Source: Rostratula benghalensis
Lineage: Eukaryota; Chordata; Aves; Charadriiformes; Rostratulidae
Direction of reading: 5' to 3'
Assembly (NCBI GenBank): GCA_013399305.1
Contig: VXAI01000015.1
Location: forward strand, 2,331,329-2,395,328
DNA length: 64,000 nucleotides
Positions 47,101-58,854 of the stretch are shown here, in pieces. The translations under genes were made by a program, and so were the position numbers. Position 1 is the first letter of the stretch, and every line of letters starts with the position of its first letter. Below the pieces are notes generated by a model. That model did not search any database. It was not told where the DNA came from and was given only the letters and a program-made list of their open reading frames with translations.

Positions 47101-49530
47101 GGGCTGTAGCTGGGCAGTGAGGAGGGAATGCATCTGCCTTGTAACCTCTGGAGACCTGTGCTTTAGCTATCTCTTATCATGAGTGAAAGGAGTTTAGCAG
47201 TCCCAGCCTAATCCCCAGTGCATATTTGCAAAATATACCACCTGCTTTGGCACAACTGGAAGCTTTGGGTAAGTAGGAGGAAGGATATGGGTTTTTTTAT
47301 TTTTTTTATTTGATAGCAGAAGCGAGGCAGATTACTGCTAAACTGTATCGGCTAAGCTGTGCGAGGAAGTGTAGCACATCATTTCTCTATCTCTGAAATG
47401 GAGAAGATTTTTTTTCTTTTTTTTTTTTTTTTTGCTGAGCAGGGCTATTCAGGTGGGGAATTTTTAGCATGAGGACTGTCTGTCACCACAGCTCAGTGGC
47501 TGCACACTCTTGCTGTGTGTGCTTAATCCCTTGCCCCATGACTAGTCCCGACAGGGTGCTGGAGTGTGCACCAGCATCAAACCTGCCCTAAGCCTGGTCT
47601 CCACTGGGGTTCATCTGCACCACTGAAAGGCTTTTACAAAGAGCCATCATTTGCCTGAATAGTACATGGCTTTGCCCAGCACAGTGCATTTACCAACATA
47701 AATGTTTATCATCCTCAATTGCAGCTTTCCGTTTTGCAAATGAAAAGTTAAAGAGTTTAAAAGAAGCAAGTGAAATCTTACAGCAAAACCCAATTTTTCC
47801 ATGGAGAAATAACCCAGGGTAGCACATGGGGCATAAGGATTTTTATTTACCTACAGGTATTTCATGCTTGGAGCCAAGAAGTCTGCACTGATTCCTGTTC
47901 AGATATTTATATGTAGTAAAAAACATAAACTTAGTTTTGTTTTCTTTATTCTGTATTTACTGTCATTACTCAAACTGAAAACTCATCTTGTTTCACTCTG
48001 AAGATACAGTTCTGCAGGGGTTGGGGCATTCTCAATTTCTCCCATGACATCTCTTAAGCCCTCCAGCAGCACGTAGTTCTTGGATGCTTTGCTCTGTATA
48101 GCTGGGTAGAAGATCAGCCAGAGTCAAAGCCTGGATATCTTACCCCAGTTTAGTCTTCATGGGGTTTGTGGGGGTGTGTGTACAAACTGGGAGTCCCCTC
48201 ACCTGGAGCAGAGCTGTGCGCAGCACACTGTGCAGACCCCATCTGAAGGCCTCCTTTGTGGTTGAAGCAATATTAAGGTCTTTAGATCCAGTCTTCAGTC
48301 TTGAAAGTGCTTCTTTGAAGTCTCTGGGCCTTCATGTGTCTTCCAGACTTTCATTTAATGTAGTGTTTTGTTTTGGTAGCATTTTTTTTTATATATATAT
48401 TTCAGGTAAGATTTCAACAAGCTGGGGAAGTATCAAAGTATAAAAAACTTGCTTGAGTCTTAATCAGTCCAAACTGTTCTCTTAAGAAGGAAAAATAAAG
48501 GCTGTTAAAGCAGGCCAGGCACTTATAAGGCAGCAGATGTTTCTCTTTATTGTCAGAACAGCAATCTTTATTAAATACCAAAGAAAGCCCTGCAAATCCA
48601 GGAAGGCAGTTGAGTCTATGCTGAGGACACCTCTTCCTCAGGCCAAATAGTCTTTTCCAAGTCATTTTTTTTGCCATCTGATCCTTCAATGGCATTTCTG
48701 TGACACAAAAGCAAGAGGGAAAATGAATATTTAACCACAGAAATAACCGGAGAATGTGGTAAATGAGGGGAAAAAGCTGAGACGATGCCTTTCACTCCCA
48801 TGATCTCTTCTCCTTGGTGCTAGGTCTAATGAGGGGTTGCTCCAGGGGACTCCTGGAGGTGCCCCTGATTCAGCAATGGGCTGGTACATCTGGTCAGGAC
48901 ACAGTTAATGCCCAGGCATATTTCCTTCTGAGAACGTGTCTGACAAAAAGCAAACAACATGTTGTTATTGCCTGGGAATTGCAGAGTGAGGCCTTTGTAG
49001 GATGGAGAGAACTCTTTCGGGGTTGTCTGGAGACCGTTGGGCGTAATGAGTCTGGTAGTTTTCATTAGCATTACTAATGGCATCTTCCACTTTTAAGAAA
49101 CAACAACAAGGTTTCATGAATTAATAAAGGAAGATTGTGATTGACTAAACAAAGGGTGTGCCAGTCTATGTGGCTGGTCTGTTTTAGCTAGGTAATGTCC
49201 ATAGATACAGCGTTAATTTAATTCTCAGTTGAAATACTCCAGAGGAAATGTCAGATCAATAATGCAGAAAAGGGCAAAGATTTGCTAAGCTTGGCTGACT
49301 TGCATATGTTAACTACTGGGAGATAGATATGGATAAATGCTGAACATTACAGGAAGTAATCACAACTGTCTTGGGTGTCTGAAAAAATTTTCTGCATAAA
49401 CACTCTACAAAACAAACATGTTTCAGGCGAGAAGCTGGGTGGTAAGGTAACAAGTTGTTATTTCACACACGACTCTGCAGTGGGTGTACTTTTTTTCTAG
49501 AAGAGGATATAAAGTCACACTGCAGACACA
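44186..49530. other. Single-copy non-coding DNA, two enhancer-like patches
   Basis: No gene or recent transposon is recognised. Two short stretches have regulatory texture: 45690-45910 (CCTTAATTATTGCAACTTC, CTTAATTAAATGACATTCC, retained CpGs) and 46640-46850 (TTATTGCTAATATTATG, AATAATTTGCTCC). Interrupted T-tracts occur at 47408-47433 and an AT run, TATATATATATTTCAG, near 48390. GC-rich parts near 45.1-45.45 and 46.2-46.44 kb hold long but featureless frames. Confidence 0.45.
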
Positions 49531-49660
49531 CAGAATCACAGACTATCAGGGATTGGAAGGGACCTTGAAAGATCATCGAGTCCAATCCCCTGCCAGAGCA
49601 GGAACACCCTCACCGTGAAGAAGTTTTTCCTCCTATTTAAATGGAACCTCCTGTCCCATC
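49531..49660 (-). mobile_element. CR1 LINE 3' fragment with internal deletion
   Basis: The antisense CR1 3' end is clear: CAGAATCACAGACTATCAGG, GGAAGGGACCTTGAAAGATC, GTCCAATCCCCTGCCAGAGC. At 49601-49615 the sequence jumps from the 'GAGCAGGAACACC' part to 'CTCACCGTGAAGAAGTTTTT', which in intact copies lie more than 100 bp apart, so an internal deletion joined them at short CACC-type homology. The match continues through CCTATTTAAATGGAACCTCC and fades after about 49660. It is the same subfamily type as the copy at 34442-34612. Confidence 0.88.
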
Positions 49661-52600
49661 CTCTCTAGTGCAGGGCTGAGAGTCCTTGTGTCTGCCCCTA
49701 ATCCAAGGCCCTACACCAACACACCTTCAGGCCTGCCTGTGTGAGTACCAGCACTAGATCTTAGTGACTTTACAGCATTTTAAAAGTTGTGTGGGTGCGT
49801 CTTCTACTGGCTTTGAACTATGACCCATGGGTGATGCTAAGGCAAGGAGAAATCTTATGACTGTGCTCCAGAGTCAGGGTGAGCTTTGGCTGTAGTAGGG
49901 TTTTCTGCTCAGCTCTGTTTCCCTGAACTCTTGTACCTGCCAGCGTACCGATAGCATCGCCAGAGTCAGGCCGGACTGCTCAGCTTTCTGAATTCACCCT
50001 TGAATGTCTAAATCTGATTCATCATTCTGCCTTGAACCTGTCGTGGCCTAGAGATGAATCACATCCCGTGTGTAGATGGCCATAAAACACCAAAGGGACA
50101 GGTAGGTCCCATACTACTTCAAAAACTTCTGTGGAACTGGGTAGCAAAGGGTGCTGTGCGCCAAAAGCAAGTCCCACCTTTCCTTCTCAAGAACTGCTTC
50201 TGTTACCAGCAGCTGTGCTCAGCCATGGTCATGGTGAGCATGTTTTCCTTCCAATGAAGACAAAAATGGACAACTTTCTTGGCCTTTGGGCTTGAATCTC
50301 ACCTGTTTGACAGTTGCACAGTAATTTTTCCATGCAATCTTTGCTAAACCACTAAGAAACCTTGAGGATTTTTTTATTCAAGAATCTCTTCCAGTACCAA
50401 GAGCTACAGCTCTCCCAAAGCTGGTGTGTGTGTGTAGTCTATGGGAACACTGCAATTTCAGAATTGCCAAAACAAACAACAGGTGCCTGTGTTATTTTGC
50501 AAGTACCAGCTCCTCAAATGTCAGACTTTGGCAGAGGAGATGCTTCCTTACAACACTGATGATCTTACCCCAAAGGCCCCTGGAAACCTAGGTGGTGTAT
50601 TTACAGTAAAGAATGCAGAATTGGAATATATTTTGAAATCACCTTTGATGAAAAAATCTTTAAAGTGCTTTCCCAGTTACTTGTTCTTCTGCTTAATTTC
50701 TGCTTTCAACAAAAGTATGGATCAGTATCAGGTTTAAGTTCAACTGGAGAAGGCACATGGTGACTCAGAGAACCCATAATAGCCTTTTTCCTAGGGGCTT
50801 AGCTTACCTCCTCTGGAGAACTGAGCATGGGTGTAGGTCTAAGCAAGGTCTCTGTACCAGTACCAACCTGTGCTTCAGAAACGTGGCGAGATCAGAAAAA
50901 AACACTTCTGCCAATGCAACTGGCCTTGATCCAGCTGTGCAGGTTGTGATGACATCCAAGCTGAGTGTCACAGAGGTAGCTCAGAGTATGTGCTGCAGTG
51001 GAGCAAAGCTGTACATAGCAGTCCTTGGGATGGGGCTTCTTCATTTCTCCAAGGGATAAAGTACCAGCTGCTGTCTTTTTTGTGAGCCAGCAAAGCCACA
51101 AAGTGATCTCCCCCTGCTTCAAAGTACCAGCTCATGCCTGAGCAGCCACCCACCCAATATTTACCCTAAGTACACTGCTGGTTTCCTAGCTTGGTGGTGA
51201 TGGACAGGATCTGTCCCGTGAGTGAGAGGCAGCCCTTGTCTGAGCAGGACAGTGTGGGATATGTGTGTTGCTGCTTGCCATGATGCTCTCCGGCTGCAGG
51301 GGCTTTGGAAGGAGTCAGGGGAAGCCCAGAGCCTCTGTCCCCTTGATAACTGGCCTCTTATGGGGCTGCTCCCAGCTTCGTTTTAAAAGGAGGAAAGAAA
51401 AGAGCTGACAGAGCAGGAACTGCTTTAAGGTGGAACTGAAACAATAGCTTGTGGCCATCTGAATCAGTTCCCTTCTTCCATGAATTTGACTCAGAGCTGA
51501 GTATTTCAGAGTTGCAGAAGAAAAGGCTTATTTCAATTTTGGTTCTAATAATGGGCAAAGGTCACAGCAGCTGGGAGGAGAGGGGAAATGAAAGGCATGG
51601 GCTTGGCTATTTTCTCTGAACCAGCTTCACCTGTTCCTGGTTACGTTCTCAGCAGAATAATAACTGATATTAAGCAAAGCCAAGAAATGAAATTAACACA
51701 TGCAAAATTACATTACAGCTGTGTCAGGAGTCCTGCTGCCCAGGACTCCTGGTACAAACTAACATGGGCAGCAGGGAAAAGCCGATGGCTCAGGGCAGTG
51801 GACCTTGATTTGCCGTGCACAGCCCATACCCACAGCGGCCGGGCCAGGCAGGGCTCTGTGCCGGGACCTGCCTACACTGCGGCTGGAGCTCTTGGCAGAG
51901 ATGCTCTGCTCATGGTGTGCCCATAGCTCAGCCTTCTCTCAGCCCCCCCACGATGCTTTAACGTGCTGTAAATCCAAACTGAAAACGTGCCAGCGAGCTC
52001 AAGGCTTGATGTGCGGGGCTGACGCTTGAGCTTCTCCAGGGATTTGGCCAGCGTTCAAGACCAGATCATGGCATGCTGTGAGAGCAGTGTGAGAGGAGCA
52101 GCCAGGACGCCCAGCCTCAGCAGCCAGGCTTCAGCACTCACCAAGACAAACGACTCCACCTGCCCTCAGTCTTCTCATGGCTCCAACTCTCAGTTTTACT
52201 CTCAGAGACATTGCAAATCTCCGCTTGCTCTCAAGGTTATCTGTAGCCTATTTTCTATTCGTCCATCCGGGAGTGAATGCTTTCACTTCCAAAGTGTTAT
52301 CCCTAGGGACTGCCCCCAATGTTTCCAATGACAGTTTGTCTTGCAAACACATTAACCTGGGGATGGTGACCAGGGAAACCGAGATCTTCCTGCCCTTGTC
52401 AGACTTCCCAGAGTGCCTGCTGGAAGTACAGCACATCCCTCCATGTCTGTGCAGAAAATGCACCAAATGCAGTCTGATCTATGAAACAAGGAATAGGATA
52501 ACAATAAAACATCCAAGGAATGTTTCTATTTGAAGAGGTTAGAAGAGCTGATGGGGTACAATAGCCATGGAAACCTTTTTTTTTTTTTCTTGGGAGCAAC

Positions 52601-53180
52601 AGCATTGCCTCACTGGGCCTGCTATAGTGCTGCGTGTCAAAATAGTTGTTAGTGCTGGGGCATTGCCTCCTGCAGGGCTGAGCTTAGCACTGGGGAGCTG
52701 TGAGGTGCAGAAGTGACCCCGAGCTGCCAGGCATAGCTGTGGGCATGTTGCCACTTCAACTGTGCCCGTATCTGCTGCCACCAGAGCCTGCCTGGCAGAG
52801 TCATGGCTTGGAACTGTCTGGGTGCATGCCCAGGCAGCAATAGCAAATTCAGGCTGGTAAACCTGGATACCAGGGGGGCCAGGGCAGTGCTCTCCAGGGA
52901 TGAGTAGTGCCTGGGCAGTGCAGGGAGATGCTGCCTGTGACCTGAGCTGATGCTATGTGCCATCTGTCCCCTGTCTTTCCTGAGCACTCTCATCGGGACA
53001 CACCTCACCCTGGTGACACCCACTCGGGGGTGTTGTGGGTCCTCTGACTCCTGTACAACACTGCTCATGCTTTTCTCCTGTGGCAGGGAATGTGCCACTT
53101 TCTCTGAAAAAACCCGAGCTTTTGGGGGGTCTTTCCTTAAAAAAATCTGGTCTCTGCCTCCGATTGCCTGGTCTGAGGTT
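49661..53180. other. Single-copy non-coding DNA, nothing recognised
   Basis: There is a (GT)6-like run at 50424-50435 and a T12 tract near 52578. Frames reach 118 codons on plus (52177-52533) and 192 codons on minus (52649-53227). The latter begins inside the adjoining CR1 and runs through GC-rich DNA, so it is not a credible gene. No domain was recognised in any of them. Confidence 0.5.
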
Positions 53181-53632
53181 ATCATAGAATTATAGAAAGG
53201 TTTGGGTTTGAAGGGACCTAAGATCATCCATTTTCACACCACTGCCGTGGGCAGCGACATCTCCCACTGGACCAGGCTGCCTAAAGTCCCATCCAGCATG
53301 GCCTTGAACACTTCTAGGGATGGGGCTTCCACAGCTTCTCTAGGCAATCTTGGCCAGTGTCTCACCACTCTCACAGTAAAGAATTTCTTCCTAATATCTA
53401 ATCTAAATCTTCCCTCAAAATCATTACCCCTTGTCCTGTCACTATAGGCCCTAATAAAGAGTCCCTCCCCATTTTTTCTGTAGCCCCTTTAGGTACTGGA
53501 AGTGGTTATAAGGTCTTGTTGGAGCCTTCTCTTCTCCAGGCTGAACAACCCCAACTGTCTCAGCCAGTCCTTACAGCAGAGGGACTTTGATCATTTTGTG
53601 GCCTCCTCTGGACCAGTTCCAACAGGTCCATG
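53181..53632 (-). mobile_element. CR1 LINE 3' fragment, about 450 bp, left half of an inverted pair
   Basis: The plus strand reads ATCATAGAATTATAGAAAGG, then GAAGGGACCTAAGATCATCC, CATCCAGCATGGCCTTGAAC, CACAGTAAAGAATTTCTTCC, TCTCTTCTCCAGGCTGAAC and finally CCAACAGGTCCATG at 53632, all antisense CR1 landmarks in proper order. The element is 5'-truncated exactly where the sense-oriented neighbour begins. Its sense words (GACAAGGGGTAATGATTTTG) differ from those of the neighbour, so the two belong to different subfamilies. Confidence 0.94.
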
Positions 53633-54100
53633 GTGATTGTCCCCCTGTACTTGGCACTGGTGAGACCCCACCTCAGGTACTGTGTCCAGCTTTGGGTCCC
53701 TTACCACAAAAAAGACATTGCGGTGCTGGAGAGGGTCCCGAGAAGGGCAACAAAGCTGGTGAGGGGTCTGGAGAATAAGTCTTATGAGGAGAGGCTGAGG
53801 GAAGCTGGGGTTGTTCAGCCTGAAGAAGAGGAGGCTGAGGGGAGACCTTATGGCTCTCTACAGCTACCTGAAAGTGGGGGTGTAGAAGCAGGGGTTGGTC
53901 TCTTCTCACAAGTCACAGGTGGTAGGACAAGAGGAAATGGCCTCAAGTTGTGCCAAGGGCGGTTTGGGTTGGATATTAGGAGATATTTTTACACAGAAAG
54001 GGTTATCAAGCATTGTAATGGGCTGCCCAGAGAAGTGGTTGTAGCACCATCCATGGTATTCAAAAGGCAGGTTGACATGGTGCTCGGGGATGTGGTTTAG
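53633..54100 (+). pseudogene. CR1 ORF2 C-terminal relic (reverse transcriptase protein end)
   Basis: Translation gives the well-known C-terminal end of CR1 ORF2: VPLYLALVRPHLRYCVQLW, KKDIAVLERVPRRATKLV, GLENKSYEERLRE, then TRGNGLKL, FYTERVIKH and NGLPREVV before a TAG at 54098-54100. Between about 53815 and 53880 the frame carries residues (PEEEEAEGRPYGSL) that do not fit the family, where LEKRRLRGDLI-like sequence is expected, so two compensating frameshifts are present. The catalytic reverse transcriptase and endonuclease parts are missing through 5' truncation. In the intact element this protein copies CR1 RNA at the insertion site; this copy is dead. Confidence 0.93.
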
Positions 54101-54187
54101 TGACCTTTTTTTGTCAGAGTTACGTGGACGGTTGGACTAGATGATCTTAGAGGTCCCTTCCAACCTAAATGATTCTATGATTCTATG
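53633..54187 (+). mobile_element. CR1 LINE 3' portion, about 555 bp, right half of an inverted pair
   Basis: Sense CR1 from GTGATTGTCCCCCTGTACTTG to the terminal octamers GATTCTATGATTCTATG ending at 54187, which mark the true CR1 3' end. It contains the end of ORF2 (separate entry) and a short 3' UTR with GGACTAGATGATCTTAGAGG. It is the only clear plus-strand CR1 here and joins the minus copy 5'-to-5' with no visible spacer. Confidence 0.96.
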
Positions 54188-54529
54188 TTCTTCTGTTGTT
54201 GGGGACCCAGAGCTGGGTGTAGCAATGCAGGGAGGGTATCTCCTCATTAATAGGTCTCACAGAGCAGGGATTCAGCTGCAGGCTGCTGGGTTGGAAGTGT
54301 GGTGGCAACAGGAGCCCGGTGGGGCCAGGGAGATGCTGTCGGGCAGAGAGGCAAGCGCTGGCCAGGATCTCCCGCCTGCTCCTCCATTTGCAGCTCAGTG
54401 GGAGCCGGCAGCAGGCTCCGGCCTCGCAGCTCTCCCTGCTGCTGGCTGCTCTCGAGCTGCTGAAAATGTGCCAACACACTGACTTTGACACCTGTGGCTC
54501 TGGTGTAGCAAAGCAGGTTTGCACAGAGC
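54188..54529. other. GC-rich non-coding DNA, nothing recognised
   Basis: GC-rich, CAGC/CTGC-rich sequence follows the CR1 end. It holds overlapping open frames on both strands with no domain, which its base composition explains. Confidence 0.5.
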
Positions 54530-54960
54530 CGGGAGATTAATATGAGTATTCCCATGATGTGGTTAACGACATCATTTACTTCAGAGGCTCTTGGGACGGC
54601 GTTGACGCTCGCTTTAGCAGCTGAAGTGTTTAATGTGTTCTCCAAGACACTCTCTAAACACAGATAGGGTTGAGCGACACAAATGTATTTGCAGAACATT
54701 TTAGGGTTAGCACACTCCAGAGCAGTGCAGTCAAATGATGGTGAGCGTTAGGAATGGTTCTCTGAGAGGATCATGATTCTGGGAGGGCTCGTGATTATTA
54801 AATACATTGCAAATCTCCCTCTTGGTATTTTTCATACCTTTTTTCTTGAAGTATTACTCATATAATTTTCCCTCTGAAAGTTATTATGAGTGACTCACCT
54901 TTAGCTTGAGCAAGCAAACATGACCAAGTGTTTATTCTGTTCACAGCTGGGCAATTTTAA
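54530..54960. promoter_or_regulatory. Candidate conserved non-coding element
   Basis: AT-rich, non-repetitive sequence right of the CR1 pair with several retained CpGs (GGTTAACGACATC, GGGACGGCGTTGACGCTCGC, GAGCGACAC, GAGCGTTAGG) and homeodomain-type words (GATTAATATGAG, GATTATTAAATAC). A minus-strand frame is also open across 54530-54699, so a coding exon cannot be excluded, but no splice sites fit well. Regulatory function is an inference only. Confidence 0.25.
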
Positions 54961-56636
54961 GCCCAGATCCTGACCTTAAGAAAGTCCCTGAGCAAGGCTG
55001 GTGGATACGGCAGTACACCACCAGTCCCTGGAGCATCGTGACTCAGAGGCACATTTCTTATTAAAACGTTTCTGCTTTTAACTGGAGGCGGTCACGTCTT
55101 GCTGCCCAGTGTCCACAGTGAATTACCCGTCCCACCCCAGGCATCACATGCTGGGCTGAGATCTCACCACCTCCCAGGGAGCCTGCTGCTGCCAAGAGGA
55201 CATCAGCCTGGTGGCCTTTGCCACTGTCCCACCCGAGATCTGGAGGAATTGGAGGAAAAAGAGAAGGGAAATACTTATTTTCTTCCATAGGCAGTTAGTA
55301 GAAATCATGATGGGTCCATGTGTTGCTCCAGAGGGAGAAATAAAAATGAGCATCCCTGGGGTAGTGGGAGGATGAGGGATGAATTTCTTGCTGTGGCTGC
55401 TGCTGGGAAAGGCAGCTCTGACTTCGCCAGTCCACCCTGTCCTGCCCCAGATACAGGCCAGTTTTGGTAGGATATTCTTTTTGGATCAAGCTCTAAATTT
55501 TTTCCCCTTGGCACCTGAGACCAGCAAATCCATTTTGCAGTGACAGCTAAGGGGAGGCAGAGCGTGTGCTGCTGGCCTGCCCTTAAAAGCCTCTTTGTCA
55601 CCTGCTGTTAATCTGAGCAGTTTTGCAGTCTCTTTGAATGCTTTTGTCTCAAGTTTTATTTTCAGTTTGGGCCTCGACACCAGTCTCACATGGTTTCCTG
55701 GCTGGCAGAATAATCTCTAAGCTTAGCAAACAGCGTGTCAAACAAGCAGGTGAGGGAAACCGCACACCCTGTGAGAGGGGAGCGCCTGCAACGGCAGCAG
55801 ATGCGATGGAGTATGGATCAGGGAGCTGCAAAAAGATTGAGCTGCGGAGAGGGGAGGAGTCCAGGAGTCAGGACAGGGCTGCAAAAAGAGAAAAAGAATG
55901 AATTAAAAAAAAAAAAAAAAAAAAAAGGCAGCAGTGCAAAAGCTAGTGTCACAAACCGTCTTCCGGGCAATTCGCAGAGAGGAAGGGACCTTGGCAGGGG
56001 ACCAAGAACTCTGGTTCCTTGCGTTGGTGTTTATCAGTTGCAGCAAAAAGAGATAAAGGGAGAACAGCAACAGAGGCGGGTGCTGGGCTAAAAAATCACA
56101 GCTCCTGCGTCAGGCATCGCCCCACAGCTGTGAAAGTGCCACGGAGCTGCTTGGAGGCAAAAACATAGGCTATACTGAGACACACGGGACACTGGCTGGA
56201 AGGAAGGATAGTCTTAGCTTGGGAACTGGTGCCCTAAAAGCTTCAGAGCCCTGGAAGTTAGGTTTAATTATTAGCTAATTGGCTGGGATGTATCTCATTT
56301 GTAACAAATGAGGAAAGGAAGGCTGGGAGGCTGTGGCTGGTGGAAGAGAAGCTGGTAATCTCCTTTTTTTTAAGGTGGCAGAAAAAGAAGGCAGGAGGTG
56401 AACGAGTGGCCTTTTTGTGCTGCTGCAAGGTGATGTCTTATCCAGGCATGTGTCCCCAAGAAGTGGAGGATGTCACCTGTGAGCAATCACGGGATTGTGC
56501 TTTCTTGCCTGTGGATGAGGCTTTGGAGACCACCTGTTGTTGTGTTTCATGGGCTGATGCTCTCAGGGAGACAGGAGTAAGGTAACATGCATTACATTTT
56601 AGGTGGCTTTATAAATTTGAAATTGCCAGGTTTTTT
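54961..56636. other. Single-copy non-coding DNA with a poly(A) tract and a palindrome
   Basis: No gene is supported. An A22 tract lies at 55905-55926 in purine-rich DNA (GAGAAAAAGAATG before it) without a polyadenylation signal. A 19-bp palindrome CTCATTTGT-A-ACAAATGAG is at 56294-56312. The frames at 55.05-56.1 kb show no domains. Confidence 0.5.
56294..56312. repeat. 19-bp palindrome (9-bp arms, 1-nt centre)
   Basis: CTCATTTGT, A, ACAAATGAG are perfect reverse complements. It lies in a short AT-rich stretch following TTATTAGCTAATTGG. ATTTGT/ACAAAT words resemble SOX or POU half sites, but this may be chance. Confidence 0.8.
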
Positions 56637-56735
56637 GGGGGGGGGAGGGAAGGGAAGGGAAGGGAAGGGAAGGGAAGGGAAGGGAAGGGAAGGGAAGGGA
56701 AGGGAAGGGAAGGGAAGGGAAGGGAAGGGAAGGGA
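56637..56735 (+). repeat. (AAGGG)n microsatellite, about 18 units, after a G9 run
   Basis: A G9 run (56637-56645) leads into an apparently uninterrupted AGGGA/AAGGG pentamer array of 90 bp to 56735. The plus strand is pure purine, so triplex (H-DNA) and, with GGG every five bases, G-quadruplex folding are possible. Purity implies recent growth or ongoing length change, and short-read assemblies often misstate such lengths. Long frames without stops on both strands come from the repeat itself (GREGKGREGK on plus) and are not a protein. Confidence 0.97.
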
Positions 56736-58854
56736 GAGTAACTATAATTCTGTGAGCCTTAAGTTCTGTGATAAACTGCTGTAAAAAGACTGGAAAATTC
56801 TGTTGGGAAAATATGAGTGGCTTTAATCTCACATTGCTGGTCTTTATAATGCAGAATTTAAAAACATGTTAGTATTATCTTTGCATGATATAGGAAGCAG
56901 GCGTATAACACTGTCTCTTTGAAGGTTATGTTAGAGCTCCCTAGCTTTGCTCAAGTAGCTACAAGGTCAAATCCCAGCTGATATCTCATAGGAATTGTAG
57001 AACAGCTGAATGGATGTTAAGCTGAGCTTCTGACTTGGGGTGTCCCTCTCCTTGCTGTGCTGTAGATGTGTATGAGAGCAGTTAACCAAATTAATTTGTG
57101 TGGGCTTCAGTCCTTGCTTGTGAAATTAGAATAACAGTGGTTTGTTATCTTATAGCTCCTGTGTAGATCAGGCCAGCAAAAGTTATGAGAGAGTGGTGAT
57201 GAGACCCATCAGAGCACAGGAATAGCTGAGGGGAAAGAAATCCATAGGATTGAGTTTGGGGTTGAACTGCAGCAATTTTGGGTTCAATACTTGTAATATT
57301 TCTGGAAAAACTGATCAGGTGGTTTGGGCGTTACACCTCACTGAGCAGAAATATTTCAGTGAGGATGCTATGGTGTAATTACCCTCCAAGTTCCAGTTGA
57401 ACTGGCTTTGCCACCAGCTCCTGGAGCTGCTTTGCTGTGTCGTGTGCTCCTGATGTGTTGCTGGGAAGATGTGGAGCCCTGAAGCTCCCATTTACCTCCC
57501 AAAATTGGGCTGTGCCAGTGAGGAACTCTGCCTCAGCACCTGGTGTGAGATGTCAGTGTTGTTCACTCTTGGTTTTGGTCTATCCATATCTGACAGAGGA
57601 TTATTAATATGTTTTTACCTCCCAGGATGACTGAGGTTAATGGAGATCTGTGAGGTGCTTAGATACTGCAGTGATGAGCACAGTAGAAATTGGCGAGAGC
57701 TGAAATGTCGGTATTTGTGGCAAGATTTTGAAAAAAATGAGTCTGAAAATCATCAGAGAATATCTCCTAAAAAATAATAAGAATAATTCCTCTCTTTTTA
57801 TGTCTGGAAAACTTAATGAGTAATTATTGCCCCCCCTGCAAATACTACTTTTGTACACTTTCTAACACCCTCCTCTCTCCCCCCCCCCACTTTTACTCTT
57901 ATCTGATAGAAAAACAGATCAAGCCGAACACTTTCTGATAAGAGTTGTGTATTTGCCGATTGTTTAAACAAGCGTCTGCAAGCTCTACCTTCAATATTTG
58001 CAGTGGGAGGTTGCTGAGGATAGTGGCTGCCTTTGCCCACAAGTCAGGCAGACCCAGGGGAAGAAGCGTGAGGCCTGGATGGGAATGGAAAAGCTCTCAG
58101 ATATGGGTCTAAACAGAGATTGTTTTCCAGCAATGATATAAAAAAAAATGAAATGGGGTATATCAAGTTGAAGGAAACACAACTAGTTTCCAAGAGGCTG
58201 ATGGAGTACAGGGCATGTTTAAAATGCCAATGAGGCTTTCGTGAGGCTTTGCAGCAATGATCCTTCTCAGTAAGTTAGGTTCTCACCACTTTGGGTTATT
58301 CAGGACTGTTCTCCAGTGCCCCACCGCTGCTCCTGACACTTAGATACCTTCAATAAATCTGCCACTGATTTTCTGCTACTTTGAGTCCTTATTGTGAAAC
58401 AAGCCCCATCTGGGCCTGGATCACAGGTGAGTCCCCCTGCTTGCCTCCAGTTTAGGGGCAGCCACCTTCCTTGTGTTTTTTGTTTTGCTTTCTTTTCTTG
58501 CTTTCTTTTTAGCAGAAGGAAAGATTAAGTCTTTGATTTGGATCTCAGAGTGTGCAAAGGACAGTTTTACTCCTGATAAAATGTGTTGAGAATAGCAGGG
58601 AGAGAGAACAGTGTGTGCTTGAGCTACTGATGTCAGATTTATTTGATACGTCCTTCTGGGTAAGGGTAAGGATGTGTTTGCACATGTTGGTATTTGTCTG
58701 CCTCTGGTTTGCTTTCTGTGAGAGAGAAGAGATATGGAATGAAAAGGCACAATGGAAATGGGGAAGCTCGAAGCTTGTTGTAATTAAAGTGCAAGTCATT
58801 ATGCCACAATGTAATGGAAAGCAGCATTACAGGAGGTGCCAGTAGATAAAAATT
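56736..58854. other. Single-copy non-coding DNA, nothing recognised
   Basis: No gene and no clear transposon. A C10 run sits at 57879-57888 in pyrimidine-rich DNA. The DNA is AT-rich at 57.6-58.0 kb. Frames around 58.42-58.85 kb on both strands are unrelated to known domains. Confidence 0.5.

Noticed and set aside
52649..53227. Minus-strand frame of 192 codons
   Set aside because: It starts inside a CR1 3' end and continues through GC-rich DNA, with no domain and no splice context.
56587..56832. Open frames through the AAGGG array on both strands
   Set aside because: A stop-free pentamer repeat yields repetitive peptides in all frames. There is no evidence of translation.
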